Positions 15,677 to 25,253 of a stretch of DNA of 64,000 bases are shown piece by piece. Positions within the stretch are counted from its first letter, which is position 1. Each line of letters starts with the position of its first letter. Below the pieces are notes generated by a model. That model was given only the letters and a program-made list of their open reading frames with translations. It did no database searches and was not told the origin of the DNA. This stretch comes from SAR202 cluster bacterium bin87 (GTDB taxonomy: Bacteria; Chloroflexota; Dehalococcoidia; Lucifugimonadales; UBA3495): NCBI GenBank assembly GCA_002238825.1, contig MPNC01000001.1, positions 372,001-436,000 on the forward strand, written 5' to 3'. A program made the translations under genes and the position numbers.

Positions 15677-16873
15677 TTGAATAACGGAGCCCTGGCCGGC
15701 GTCAAGGTGGTGGACCTGACCCATCACATCGCCGGCCCTTACGGTACCAAGCTGTTGGCCGATTTCGGGGCCGATGTATTGAAGATCGAGCGGCCGGGGG
15801 GTGACCCCGGACGGCGGTTGCCGCCGTTCTACCACGACCAACCGGACGCCGAGAAAAGCCTGCCGTTTCTCTACCTGAACACCAACAAGCGCAGCATCAC
15901 CCTGAACCTCAAGTCGGAGACCGGCCGCTCGATCCTGATGGACCTGCTCTCCGACGCGGACGCGGTGGTAGAGAACTTCGCGCCGCGGGTGATGCCGTCG
16001 CTGGGCCTGGATGCGGACACGCTGCGAAAGCACAACCCGAAGCTGGTGGTTGCGTCCGTGTCCAATTTTGGGCAGACCGGACCCTGGCGGGACTTCCGTG
16101 CGACTGAGATCGTCGAATACGCGTTGGGTGGGCTGATGTACATCTTCGGCGCGTACGACCGGGAGCCGTTGAAACACGCGCTGCACCAGGCCCAGTTCAA
16201 GGCCGGCACCAACCTGGCGTCGGCCACGCTGATGGCGTTGTACCACCAGCGGCTCACCGGGCAGGGTCAGCGGGTGGACGTGTCGATCCAGGAAAGCATT
16301 GCCTCGGCGCTGCGGGACGTTACCAACAACTACACCTACACCGGAGCCGTGCGGCGCAGGCAGCCCAACCACACGGGAGACCTGACGCGGCTGCGGGCGG
16401 TTTCCGACGGTTACGTGTTGCCCAACCCCGGCATGGGGGCGACGCTGGACTGGAAGGTGATGGTGGATTTCCTGGAAGCGCCGGAACTGGATGACGAGCG
16501 GTTCGACAACGCGTCGGCGCGGCTGGAAAACGCGGAGGCGCTGGGCGATATCCTGGACCAGATTTTCGCGACGAAGCAGAAGCAGGAAATCTTTTACGCG
16601 GCCCACCAGAAGAGGTTCATCTACGGCGTGATCGATTCCCCTGAAGAGACGGTGGACAACCCGCAGATACAGGCCCGGGGTTACTACGTGCCGGTGGAAC
16701 ATCCTGACCTGGGCGAAATCACATTCCCCGGAGCGCCCTTCCTGATGTCGGGATCGCCGTGGGCCGTGACGGACGCCGCGCCGAGACTGGGCGAGCACAC
16801 GGGAGCGGTGCTTGGAGATATGGGTTACAGCGCGCAGGAACTGACCTGGCTACGGGCTTCGGAGGTGATCTGA
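15677..16873 (+). CDS. CaiB/BaiF family CoA-transferase paralogue lacking the catalytic Asp
   Basis: This roughly 398-residue class III CoA-transferase has the N-terminal VKVVDLTHHIAGPYGTKLLADFGADV and KIERPGGDP motifs and a VDVSIQES segment. In this family a catalytic Asp carries the acyl and CoA intermediates. Aligned without gaps to the next gene, which has TDYTAG, this protein reads AQFKAG, with Gln (codon 16193-16195) at the Asp position. It may therefore be a non-catalytic partner subunit. A TTG at 15677 behind GGGGGG was chosen; another TTG at 15662 is also possible. Only 1 bp separates its stop from the next start codon, so the two are surely co-expressed. Confidence 0.85.
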   Translation: MNNGALAGVKVVDLTHHIAGPYGTKLLADFGADVLKIERPGGDPGRRLPPFYHDQPDAEKSLPFLYLNTNKRSITLNLKSETGRSILMDLLSDADAVVENFAPRVMPSLGLDADTLRKHNPKLVVASVSNFGQTGPWRDFRATEIVEYALGGLMYIFGAYDREPLKHALHQAQFKAGTNLASATLMALYHQRLTGQGQRVDVSIQESIASALRDVTNNYTYTGAVRRRQPNHTGDLTRLRAVSDGYVLPNPGMGATLDWKVMVDFLEAPELDDERFDNASARLENAEALGDILDQIFATKQKQEIFYAAHQKRFIYGVIDSPEETVDNPQIQARGYYVPVEHPDLGEITFPGAPFLMSGSPWAVTDAAPRLGEHTGAVLGDMGYSAQELTWLRASEVI

Positions 16874-16874
16874 C

Positions 16875-18227
16875 ATGGCCGGTCCGTTGGAAGGGGTTCG
16901 CATCGTGGAGATGGGTCAGCTCATCGCCATACCGTCGGCAATGAAGTGGATGGCCGACATGGGCGCGCAGGTGATCAGGCTGGAGTCGGTTCAGCGGCTG
17001 GAGAGCTACCGCACGGATTCGCTGTACCACAATGACGTGGACGGCGAGTTCTGGAACCGGGGCGCCAACTTCTACGAACAGAACCGGAACAAGCTGGGGC
17101 TGACCCTGGATCTGAGCCGGGATGAGGGCCGGGAAGTGCTGCGCGACCTGATCGCGGTTGCCGACGTGTTCGCCGAGAATTTCACGCCTCGGGTTGTCCG
17201 CAATTTCGGGCTGGAATACGAGGACCTGCGCAAGATACGGCCGGACATCATCATGGTGTCCTCCACCGGCTACGGGTTCGAAGGGCCGTGGGCGAACTTC
17301 GGCGCCACCGGGCCGGCCACTGAAGGGGCGGCGGGCCTTGCGTATATCACGGGGTACCGCGACGGCGGGCCGGTGATGTCCGAAATACCATTCACGGACT
17401 ACACGGCCGGCGAGCACACCGTGGCGGCGGTGATGCTGGCGCTGATGCACCGGCTGAACACCGGTCAAGGGCAGTTCATCGACGTGTCGCAGACGCAGAC
17501 ATGCTCCGCCACGATCCCGGAGGCGCTGCTGGACTGGACGGTCAACGGACGGATGCCGGAACGGGTCGGCAACGAGGACCCGGCGATGTCACCCCACGGT
17601 TGCTATCCGTGCGCCGGCGACGATCGGTGGATCGCCATCGCGGTGGACAGCGACGACGCCTGGCTGGGTTTGTGCCGCGTCATGGGCCGTGCCGATTGGG
17701 CGGCGGACGAGCGGTATGCGGACGTGCTCAGCCGGATTCGGTATCGAACGGAACTGGACAAGATGTTGGGATTCGAGACGCGGAATCACGACAACCACGA
17801 ACTGATGGCCCAGCTGCAGGCCGGGGGCGTGGCGGCCGGAGCGGTTGCCGACAGCGAAGACCTGCTGTTCAACGAACACCTGAAAGAGCGCCGCTTTTAC
17901 GAAATTGTGGAGCACGACGACGCCACCGGAATGCCGCCGCTTCCCTATGCCGGCCGGCCGTGGAAACTGTCGGACACCCCGTCGGTTCCGCCCAAGCCGG
18001 CCCCGATCATGGGCCAGCACAACCGGGACATCCTGGCCGGCCTGTTGGGCAGAGCGGATGGGGACATCGCCGCGCTGGAAGAGGCACAGGTCATCGGGTT
18101 CGCTCCGCTGTCGCCGCGCGGGGTGCGTCGGCCGTCGCTGGACGAACAGGTCCGGCAGGGCCGGATGCAGCGGTACGAAACGGATTACGCCGAGCGCGTC
18201 GCGAAGTGGTTTGGGATCAACCGTTAA
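16875..18227 (+). CDS. CaiB/BaiF family (class III) CoA-transferase
   Basis: This 450-residue protein has the class III signature: VRIVEMGQLIAIPSAMKWMADM at the N-terminus, NRNKLGLTLDL near residue 70, ADVFAENFTPRV near 97, and the catalytic Asp175 in PFTDYTAGEH. It is about 45 residues longer than its upstream partner because of a charged C-terminal tail. GGAGGTGATC precedes the start codon. Family members form interlocked dimers, and in Chloroflexus a pair of neighbouring CaiB-type genes encodes a heteromeric succinyl-CoA:malate transferase, so a heteromer is plausible here. The acyl donor and acceptor are unknown. Confidence 0.9.
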   Translation: MAGPLEGVRIVEMGQLIAIPSAMKWMADMGAQVIRLESVQRLESYRTDSLYHNDVDGEFWNRGANFYEQNRNKLGLTLDLSRDEGREVLRDLIAVADVFAENFTPRVVRNFGLEYEDLRKIRPDIIMVSSTGYGFEGPWANFGATGPATEGAAGLAYITGYRDGGPVMSEIPFTDYTAGEHTVAAVMLALMHRLNTGQGQFIDVSQTQTCSATIPEALLDWTVNGRMPERVGNEDPAMSPHGCYPCAGDDRWIAIAVDSDDAWLGLCRVMGRADWAADERYADVLSRIRYRTELDKMLGFETRNHDNHELMAQLQAGGVAAGAVADSEDLLFNEHLKERRFYEIVEHDDATGMPPLPYAGRPWKLSDTPSVPPKPAPIMGQHNRDILAGLLGRADGDIAALEEAQVIGFAPLSPRGVRRPSLDEQVRQGRMQRYETDYAERVAKWFGINR

Positions 18228-18230
18228 ATA

Positions 18231-18260
18231 ATCAGGGGCGAGCTGTTGCCCGCCCCTGAT
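18231..18260. terminator. Bidirectional hairpin between convergent CaiB and leuD genes
   Basis: ATCAGGGGCG and CGCCCCTGAT form a perfect 10-bp stem around a 10-base loop. It lies 4 bp after the CaiB stop. On the minus strand it is followed by TATTTAAC, so it may serve better as the leuCD terminator; there is no T-run on the plus side. Confidence 0.65.
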
Positions 18261-18284
18261 CGCTGATCTCAGGTGCTCGAACGG

Positions 18285-18875
18285 TCAGGCTTGCCTGGCT
18301 TCGAAGGCGGAAATTGCATCCTCGTGCTGGAGGGTCAGGCCGATGTCGTCCAAACCATTCAGCAGGCAGTAGCGGCGGAATTCGTCGACCTCGAAATCGA
18401 CGACAATCTCCTCCTCGCCATCGCGGACTTGCTTCGCCTCCAGGTCCACGGTGATCTGGAAGCCGGGGTTGTCCTTGGCCTTGTCCATGATGCGTCGGAC
18501 GTCCGGTTCGGGCAGCGTCAGGGGCAGCAGGCCGTTCTTGAAGCAGTTGTTGAAGAAGATGTCGGCGAAGCTGGGGGCGATGACGCACCGGATGCCGTAG
18601 TCTTCCAGGGCCCACGGCGCGTGCTCGCGAGATGAGCCGCAACCGAAATTAGGGCCGGAAACCAGGATTCTAGAGCTGCGATAGGCCTCCTGGTTGAGGA
18701 TGAAGTCGGGGTTCTCCGAACCGTCCTCGTTGTAGCGATAGCGATCGAACAGGTGGGGGCCGAAACCAGTGCGTTCGATGCTCTTCAGGTAGATGGCGGG
18801 AATGATCATGTCCGTGTCGACGTTTACGGCGTCAAGCGGAGCGACCACGCCTTCCAGTTGCACAAAGGGTTCCAT
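18285..18875 (-). CDS. leuD: 3-isopropylmalate dehydratase small subunit
   Basis: This 196-residue protein is the normal length for LeuD. It forms the swivelling domain that, with LeuC, isomerises 2-isopropylmalate to 3-isopropylmalate in leucine synthesis. Recognisable motifs are [34 protein letters not shown] near residue 80, and the [17 protein letters not shown] segment. AAGAGGT lies 8-9 bp before the chosen ATG. An upstream in-frame extension overlaps leuC's end and has no similarity. It follows leuC by 55 bp. leuA and leuB are not in the window. Confidence 0.93.
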   Translation of the reverse strand: MEPFVQLEGVVAPLDAVNVDTDMIIPAIYLKSIERTGFGPHLFDRYRYNEDGSENPDFILNQEAYRSSRILVSGPNFGCGSSREHAPWALEDYGIRCVIAPSFADIFFNNCFKNGLLPLTLPEPDVRRIMDKAKDNPGFQITVDLEAKQVRDGEEEIVVDFEVDEFRRYCLLNGLDDIGLTLQHEDAISAFEARQA

Positions 18876-18930
18876 TGGTGAGTACCTCTTGGTAGTAAGG
18901 GCGAGATAGTCCAGCGGTTGACGGGCGGGC

Positions 18931-20334
18931 CTAGAACTCGCGGACGTCGACGAAGTGGCCGGCAATGGCGGCAGCGGCTGCCATCTCGGGGCTGACCAGG
19001 TGGGTGCGGCCTCCCTTGCCCTGGCGTCCTTCGAAGTTGCGGTTGGACGTGGACGCGCAGCGCTGGCCGGGATCCAGGATGTCGGGATTCATGCCGAGGC
19101 ACATGGAGCAACCGGCGACGCGCCAGTCGAACCCGGCGTCCTTGAACACCTGGTCCAGACCCTCGGCTTCAGCCTCGGCCTTGACCCGGGCGGAACCGGG
19201 GACGACCATGGCGTATACGTCCGAGTTAACCTGGCGGCCGCGGATGACGTTGGCGGCGGCGCGTAGGTCGTCAATGCGCGCGTTGGTGCAGGCGCCGAGG
19301 AAAACGCGGTCGATCCTGATGTCCTCGATGCGTTGGTTGGGTTCCAGGCCCATGTACTCCAGGGCGCGTTCGGCGGCTTCGCGTTCCGCAGTAGTCCCGA
19401 AGGACGCCGGATCGGGGACGCGGTCGGTGATCTGTGCCACCATGTCCGGCTTGGTGCCCCAGGTCACGAAGGGGGCCAGATCGTTGGCGTTGATCACGAC
19501 GGTGCGGTCGTAGGCCGCTCCGGAATCGGTGGTCAAGCCACGCCACTCCTCGATACTGGCTTCAAGCTCCGCTCCCTTGGGAGCGTAGGGGCGGGTCCGG
19601 ACGTAGTCGAACGTGGTGTCGTCGGGAGCGATCATGCCGGCGCGGGCGCCGCCCTCGATGCTCATGTTGCACACGGTCATGCGGCCGTCCATGGACAGGG
19701 CGCGGATGGCCTCGCCCGTGTACTCGATGACATGGCCGGTGCCGCCGTTCACCCCAATGTGCCCGATGATGCCCAGGATCACGTCCTTGGCGGAGACGCC
19801 GTTCGGCAGATCGCCGTCGACGCGAATCTCCATGGTGCGGGGCTTGAACTGGCGCAGCGTCTGGGTCGCCAGGACGTGCTCGACCTCGGAAGTGCCGATG
19901 CCCACGGCGAAGCAACCCAGCGCGCCGTGGGTCGAGGTGTGGCTGTCGCCGCAGACGACGGTCTTGCCGGGAAGGGTGTAGCCAAGGTCCGGGCCGATGA
20001 CGTGGACGATGCCCTGGTTCTCGCTGAAGCGGTCGTAATAGAAGGGCAGCTCGAACTCGGCCGCATTACGATCCAACGCGTCCAACTGCGCCTTGGAAAT
20101 CTGGTCCTCGATGGGCCGGGTGAGTTCCCAGGTGGGCGTGTTGTGGTCGGCGGTGGCGACGGTGAGATCAGGTCGGCGGACCTTTCGGCCGGCCATACGG
20201 AGGCCATCGAAGGCCTGCGGCGAGGTGACTTCATGCACCAGGTGCAGGTCGATGTAGATGAGAGAGGGCTGGCCCGGTTCCTCGTGAACCACGTGGGCAT
20301 CCCAGATTTTTTCGAACATTGTGCGGGCGGCCAA
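18931..20334 (-). CDS. leuC: 3-isopropylmalate dehydratase large subunit
   Basis: This 467-residue protein carries the [4Fe-4S] aconitase-type domain of isopropylmalate isomerase. Visible motifs are [11 protein letters not shown] near the start, [27 protein letters not shown] near 135, [13 protein letters not shown], and [10 protein letters not shown] with two of the cluster cysteines near 405. A TTG start at 20334 is preferred because GAGGAGGAAC lies just upstream and it gives the common MAART-type N-terminus; an ATG lies 15 bp further in. An extended -10 promoter lies about 65 bp upstream. It is the first gene of the leuCD operon. Confidence 0.93.
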   Translation of the reverse strand: MAARTMFEKIWDAHVVHEEPGQPSLIYIDLHLVHEVTSPQAFDGLRMAGRKVRRPDLTVATADHNTPTWELTRPIEDQISKAQLDALDRNAAEFELPFYYDRFSENQGIVHVIGPDLGYTLPGKTVVCGDSHTSTHGALGCFAVGIGTSEVEHVLATQTLRQFKPRTMEIRVDGDLPNGVSAKDVILGIIGHIGVNGGTGHVIEYTGEAIRALSMDGRMTVCNMSIEGGARAGMIAPDDTTFDYVRTRPYAPKGAELEASIEEWRGLTTDSGAAYDRTVVINANDLAPFVTWGTKPDMVAQITDRVPDPASFGTTAEREAAERALEYMGLEPNQRIEDIRIDRVFLGACTNARIDDLRAAANVIRGRQVNSDVYAMVVPGSARVKAEAEAEGLDQVFKDAGFDWRVAGCSMCLGMNPDILDPGQRCASTSNRNFEGRQGKGGRTHLVSPEMAAAAAIAGHFVDVREF

Positions 20335-20399
20335 TTCAGTTCCTCCTCGATCCGGCGCAGCCTGCAAGCCCGCCGGCAGCGGTCACGATACAACCGGAG

Positions 20400-20408
20400 A
20401 TTATAGCA
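20400..20408 (-). promoter_or_regulatory. Extended -10 promoter of leuCD
   Basis: The minus strand reads GATGCTATAATC, a perfect TATAAT with an extended TGC. It lies 66 bp upstream of the leuC start, in the short gap after the antiporter gene. An identical GATGCTATAATC precedes the SDR gene at 31 kb. Confidence 0.65.
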
Positions 20409-20425
20409 TCGCAGAACGCAACGCT

Positions 20426-22132
20426 TCAGTGCTCACCCCGGAACTCGCCCATCATTAACTCCACGATGTCCTCTCGCGTCACCGCTCCGATGAACTTTTC
20501 CGACTCGCGCTCCACTACTGGGAGAATGGAGAGGGAGGTCTCGGTCATGCGCTGAAGGACGTCTTCCACGTGTTCGTCGGGCCAGGCCTTGGGTGTTTCT
20601 CGACGCACCATGTCCTTGAGCGCCGTTCGGGACCAGGAGGCCTTGGGCAGATACCGGAAGGTGGATAACGAGACGATGCCCACCAGGGATCCCTTTTCAA
20701 CCACGACGTAATCGTGCTGGTTGGGCATGGTCCAGCGGTCGGTGAAGTCGCGGACCGTGACGGAAGGATCGGGATGGCTGCGGCTGCGGTCCAGGATGTC
20801 GTTAACCGTGATGTTGTCCAGGGCAAAATTGGCGATGCCCTGTGGGATATCGGTAAGCTCGTCGGGCAGGTCATTCCGTCGGCTGGCGCGACTGACGGCG
20901 AAGCTGATGACGGGAGGCATGAACAGGATATAGCAGAACATCACCAGGACCAGGAAGGAGAACACCACCTCGTCGATGACGCCCGAATCCCACAGCACCA
21001 GCAGGAGAGCGATCTCGGCGACGCCTTTGCCCATCAGACCCGATGCCACGGCGTAGGGAACTGTCAGGCGGGACAGGTAGGCGCCGATAAAAGCGCCAAC
21101 GAAATTGCCGAACAGGGGGATCAGGGCGAGGGCGACCATCGTCCAGACCGGGAGGGTGGCGAAGGAGAAACTGAACTGCAGGCCGGCGGACGCGAAGAAT
21201 AGGGGCACAAACAAGCCCTCGGCCACGCTGCGCAGGCCGGGGGTGATTTCCCGCCGTACCTGGTAGGGCAGACCGGAAAGCGAGGCGCCGAACAGCAGGG
21301 CGCCCAGCGAGCCGTGGAGTCCCATGAGCTCGGCTCCCCAGACGATGAGGAACAGGAAACCCAGGAGGAGGCCCAGGGATAGCTGCGGCACCTGTATTAC
21401 ACGTTGCAGCAGCGCGACAACCGGCGGCAGGACTCGGGATGAAAGGATCCACGACGCCACCGCGAAACCGGCGACCTTGCCCACCAGTATCAGGATGCCG
21501 ACCGGTGACACCTCGTGTACGTGTTCGCCGATGCTGAAACCGATTATCAGGAGGACAATCAACTCCGAGATGACCACGACGGTGAAAATCTGCATTCCCA
21601 CCGGTTCTTTGAGCCGACCGTCGTCGACCAGCACCTTGACCACAATACCGAGGCTGGTCATGGAAAGGATCCCGGCCAGGGCGAGAGCCTCGGTGAAAGC
21701 GAGCCGCAGGCCGAAATCGAACACCAGGTCGGTGGTCACCAGCATGGAGATGCCGAGGGACAGAACCACGGAAAGTACGGCGGCGAGGAAGTAATGTCCC
21801 CGCAGGCTTGCCATGAAGCTGGAAATGTCGATTTCGTCCAGGCCGATGAGGAAGAAAAATATGAAAATCCCCAGCGTCAGGAGAAGCTCGATATGCAGCG
21901 TCGAGTCCACCGACCAAACCCCCGTCAGATCCATGACGGGACCCAATAGAATGCCGGCCGCGGCATATGCGACGATGGCGTTGAGGCGCAGGCGGCGGAA
22001 GATACCCTCGAACAATTTGGCGGTAATGATTAACGTACCCAGAGCCAACAGTGATTCGCGGAGTTGGATGGAATGCCCGCCAATGCTGAACAACCCCGTG
22101 AAATCAAGGAACGACAGATGTTCCACAAGCAT
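20426..22132 (-). CDS. CPA2-type cation:proton antiporter with C-terminal CBS pair
   Basis: This 568-residue membrane protein has about 12 hydrophobic segments between residues 15 and 400, as in KefB/NapA-type monovalent cation/proton antiporters. Conserved features are YAAAGILLGP near the start, LFFASAGLQFSF, and the GLMGKGVAEIALLLVLWDSG segment near 360. Two CBS motifs follow (residues about 440-565: DYVVVEKGSLVGIVSLSTF and SILPVVERESEKFIGAVTRE). CBS pairs usually bind adenine nucleotides, so transport may be gated by them. The ATG at 22132 is preferred over a TTG 48 bp upstream. It is divergent from the M1 aminopeptidase gene. Confidence 0.88.
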   Translation of the reverse strand: MLVEHLSFLDFTGLFSIGGHSIQLRESLLALGTLIITAKLFEGIFRRLRLNAIVAYAAAGILLGPVMDLTGVWSVDSTLHIELLLTLGIFIFFFLIGLDEIDISSFMASLRGHYFLAAVLSVVLSLGISMLVTTDLVFDFGLRLAFTEALALAGILSMTSLGIVVKVLVDDGRLKEPVGMQIFTVVVISELIVLLIIGFSIGEHVHEVSPVGILILVGKVAGFAVASWILSSRVLPPVVALLQRVIQVPQLSLGLLLGFLFLIVWGAELMGLHGSLGALLFGASLSGLPYQVRREITPGLRSVAEGLFVPLFFASAGLQFSFSFATLPVWTMVALALIPLFGNFVGAFIGAYLSRLTVPYAVASGLMGKGVAEIALLLVLWDSGVIDEVVFSFLVLVMFCYILFMPPVISFAVSRASRRNDLPDELTDIPQGIANFALDNITVNDILDRSRSHPDPSVTVRDFTDRWTMPNQHDYVVVEKGSLVGIVSLSTFRYLPKASWSRTALKDMVRRETPKAWPDEHVEDVLQRMTETSLSILPVVERESEKFIGAVTREDIVELMMGEFRGEH

Positions 22133-22331
22133 GTTTGGTGACTCCGAGAGAGAAGAATGAGGCTCGAAGCGTACTGACAAAACGGTGTTTGTATCGTGAG
22201 AAAAGTTACTTTAGCCAATAATTTTGAGCGGTGCCCATTATTTCGCAATTTGGGCAGTCGTACAAGCGGTTTGATGCCCTGTGATAAACTTGCCGCGTCC
22301 CTTTTTGAACGCAAAACACGGAGGAATCGCG

Positions 22332-24941
22332 ATGCCGTCCGCCGAAAAAGTTGTACTTCCCGACAACGTACGTCCCATCCACTATGACCTGACGCTAACG
22401 CCGGATTTCGGCGATTTCACATTCGCCGGCGAGGTGGACGTGACGGTGAGCATGGAACCCGGCACGACTGAGATCATGCTCAACTGCTCGGAAATCGAGA
22501 TACATTCTGCTGCCGTTGGCTGGACGGACACGAATGGCGACCAGGAACAAACGGCGAGCAACATCGCCTACGATGCCGGCGCCGAAACCGCGACGATCAG
22601 CATCTCCGGCATTCCGGAAGACGGCCTGGTGGGCAACCCGCACCTGCGGATGTCGTTCACCGGAGAACTGAACGACAAGTTGCGGGGGTTCTACCGCAGC
22701 CAGTACACGAACCCCGAAGGCGAAACCGCTTACCTCGCGACCACGCAGTTCGAGGCCACGGACGCCCGGCGGTCTCTGCCCTGCTGGGACGAGCCGGCGG
22801 CCAAGGCCACTTTCCAGGTCACGCTCAACGTACCCGAAGAGATGGAGGCCGTTTCCAACACGCCGATCATCGAGGAAACCCACCGCGGGGACGGCCTGAA
22901 GACCCTGCTGTTCGACAAGACGCCGGTGATGTCAACCTATCTCCTGGCGTTCGTGATCGGCGACCTGACGCACATCGAAAAGGCGGCGGCGGACGGCACG
23001 GTCATGGGTGTGTGGATGACGCGGGGGAAGGAGGATCAGGGGCAGTTCGCGCTGGACACCGCGGTCAAGCTGCTGTCGTTTTTCAACGACTACTTTGGAA
23101 TTCCCTACCCCTTGCCCAAGCTGGACCACTTGGCGATCCCCGACTTTGCGGCCGGCGCCATGGAAAACTGGGGTTGCATCACCTACCGGGAAACGGCGCT
23201 GCTGGTGGACCCGGAGAACTCCTCGGCGGGCACGCGGCAGCGGGTGGCCGAAGTCGTCGCCCACGAAATGGCGCACATGTGGTTCGGCGACCTGGTGACC
23301 ATGGAGTGGTGGGACGACCTCTGGCTCAACGAGAGTTTCGCGACCTGGGTTGGAACCAAGGCGGTGGACTGGCTGTTCCCCGAGTGGTCGATGTGGACGC
23401 AGTTCGTCAACATGGACACCAACCGGGCGTTCAACCTGGACGGGTTGAAGAACTCGCACCCAATCGAGCAGGAGGTTGCGAATCCGGCCGAAGTCAGCCA
23501 GCTCTTCGACGCCATCAGTTATAGCAAGGGCGGGTCCGTGCTGCGGATGCTGGAGCATTTCCTGACGCCCAACGTGTTCCGCATCGGGCTGAACACTTAC
23601 CTGACGCGGCACTCCTACCAGAACGCGCGCACCACCGATCTGTGGACCGCGCTGGAAGAATCCTCGGGACAGCCGGTGAACTCCATCATGAGCAGTTGGA
23701 CCGGCCAGACCGGGTACCCGGTGCTGGACGTGCAGGCAACGAACACGGCCAGTGGCTTGTCACTGGAAGTGCGGCAGGAGCGGTTCGTCTTTGATTCGGT
23801 CCTGGGCGAAAACAGCGGCGACGATGAGGAGCAGGTTTGGCCCGTGCCGTTGACCGTCGCGACCAACGGCGCCGCGGTCACAGCACACCTGGTCAGCGGG
23901 GCCACGGGCACCGTGGAGGTTGCCACACCTACGCAACCAGACTGGTTTAAGGTCAATCCGGACCAGACCGGGTTCTACCGGGTGAACTACACGGATGCGG
24001 ACCGGGAGAGGCTGGCATCCCTGGTGGCCGACCGGGCCCTGCCGGCGACCGACCGACTGGGCATCCAGAACGACGCCTTCGCCCTGTCCCGGGCGGGGCT
24101 GCTGCCGGTTACGCGCTTCCTGGCGCTGGCGGAGTCCTACCAGGACGAGACCGACGCGTCGGTGTGGAGCGACTTGGCGACCAACCTGCGTGAGATCGAA
24201 AGCCTGATCTCCGACGAACCGTACCTGGACGCCTACCACGCCTTTGGCCGGCGATTGTTCGGTCCGGCGGCGCAGCGTTTGGGCTGGGAGGCGCGGCCGG
24301 GCGAGGGACACCTGGACTCGCTGGCGCGGTCGACCGTGCTCAGCCAGGCTGGTGTGTACGGCGACCCGGAGATCGTCGCACAAGCCTCGGAATTGTTTGA
24401 TGCCTACCAGCTCAATCCCGCCAATGTCCGACCCGACCTGCGCGGGGTGGTGTTCAGCCTGGTCGCACAATCTGGTGATCGTGAGGTCTACGACCGCATG
24501 TGGGAACTGGAGCGGGCAGCCGAGCTGCACGAGGAGAAGATCCGGTTCCTGGTCTCGATGGCCCGGTTCCAGCAAGAGGAACTGCTGCGCGAAACCCTGG
24601 ACCGGTCGCTGACTGACGACGTGCGGTTGCAGGACACCATATTCGTCGTATCCGCCGTGGCGGCCAACAACCGGGGTCGCAATCTGGCTTGGGAATTCCT
24701 GAAGGAGCAATGGGACGAGTTCGACCGGCGTTATGGCGGCGGTGGCTTCGGGCTGATGCGGTTGGTGGCCATCACCAACGCGTTCACCACCAACGAACAG
24801 CGGAACGACGTGGAGGCGTTCTTCGAGGCGCACCCGACGCCGGCTGCGGAGCGTACGATTCGCCAGGCGCTGGAGCGCATGGCGCTGAACGTGGCCTGGC
24901 TGGACCGCAACCGGGACGAGCTGGCGCTGTATTTCGGCTAG
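22332..24941 (+). CDS. M1-family zinc metallo-aminopeptidase (aminopeptidase N type)
   Basis: This 869-residue protein removes N-terminal amino acids from peptides. The substrate-binding GAMENWG exopeptidase motif lies near residue 276. The zinc site HEMAH (311-315) is followed by NESF with Glu334 at the expected 18-residue spacing. The N-terminal beta domain and C-terminal ERAP1-like helical domain are both complete, giving the usual size. There is no signal peptide, so it is cytoplasmic. CGGAGGAA precedes the ATG at 22332; longer in-frame starts lack support. It may digest peptides brought in by importers such as the one at 7.7 kb. Confidence 0.95.
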   Translation: MPSAEKVVLPDNVRPIHYDLTLTPDFGDFTFAGEVDVTVSMEPGTTEIMLNCSEIEIHSAAVGWTDTNGDQEQTASNIAYDAGAETATISISGIPEDGLVGNPHLRMSFTGELNDKLRGFYRSQYTNPEGETAYLATTQFEATDARRSLPCWDEPAAKATFQVTLNVPEEMEAVSNTPIIEETHRGDGLKTLLFDKTPVMSTYLLAFVIGDLTHIEKAAADGTVMGVWMTRGKEDQGQFALDTAVKLLSFFNDYFGIPYPLPKLDHLAIPDFAAGAMENWGCITYRETALLVDPENSSAGTRQRVAEVVAHEMAHMWFGDLVTMEWWDDLWLNESFATWVGTKAVDWLFPEWSMWTQFVNMDTNRAFNLDGLKNSHPIEQEVANPAEVSQLFDAISYSKGGSVLRMLEHFLTPNVFRIGLNTYLTRHSYQNARTTDLWTALEESSGQPVNSIMSSWTGQTGYPVLDVQATNTASGLSLEVRQERFVFDSVLGENSGDDEEQVWPVPLTVATNGAAVTAHLVSGATGTVEVATPTQPDWFKVNPDQTGFYRVNYTDADRERLASLVADRALPATDRLGIQNDAFALSRAGLLPVTRFLALAESYQDETDASVWSDLATNLREIESLISDEPYLDAYHAFGRRLFGPAAQRLGWEARPGEGHLDSLARSTVLSQAGVYGDPEIVAQASELFDAYQLNPANVRPDLRGVVFSLVAQSGDREVYDRMWELERAAELHEEKIRFLVSMARFQQEELLRETLDRSLTDDVRLQDTIFVVSAVAANNRGRNLAWEFLKEQWDEFDRRYGGGGFGLMRLVAITNAFTTNEQRNDVEAFFEAHPTPAAERTIRQALERMALNVAWLDRNRDELALYFG

Positions 24942-24961
24942 GGAGTGCCTCACGACCATCG

Positions 24962-24990
24962 GGCGCGCCTGTTTTTACGACAGGCGTGCC
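24962..24990 (+). terminator. Hairpin downstream of the M1 aminopeptidase
   Basis: GGCGCGCCTG and CAGGCGTGCC pair at 9 of 10 positions around TTTTTACGA. No T-run follows, so it may act as an mRNA-stabilising hairpin or a weak terminator. Confidence 0.45.
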
Positions 24991-25014
24991 GCTTCAAATC
25001 CTCAGGCGCCTGGA

Positions 25015-25253
25015 ATGCCTCGTTTTGAAATCATTGGCCCAATAACGGACATTGAAACCATCGCGGTTGGCAACTCGATCCGTGTGATTCGGGATTTGCG
25101 CGGCCGCTGCGGCGACGGCAACTGGCGCAAGAGCAAAGGGACGGCAACAGTAGTGCGCCTGAGCGATGGTACAAGAGCGATGCCGAGGTGCACTGGTATG
25201 AAGCGCATGGCATTGGCAGGCGCCGTATCAAAATCAAGCGATTACTCGGGTGA
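25015..25253 (+). pseudogene. Small conserved-hypothetical gene disrupted by a frameshift
   Basis: The first frame encodes MPRFEIIGPITDIETIAVG... up to a KSKGTATVVRLSDG segment. The continuation then lies in another frame: AEVHWYEAHGIG followed by RRRIKIKRLLG and a TGA at 25251-25253. Together they would give about 79 residues resembling a family of small hypothetical proteins I recall with the order IGPITDIE..., K.KG.A.V.L.DG, AEVHWYEAHGIG. The switch needs a -1 shift around 25165-25180. The TGA overlaps the next gene's ATG (TGATG), typical of translational coupling, which supports the restored frame as ancestral. It could be a recent mutation, an assembly error or programmed frameshifting. 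Confidence 0.6.

Noticed and set aside
18231-18260. Classical T-tailed terminator for the CaiB operon
   Set aside because: The stem is perfect, but there is no T-run on the plus strand; it is listed as a shared hairpin instead.
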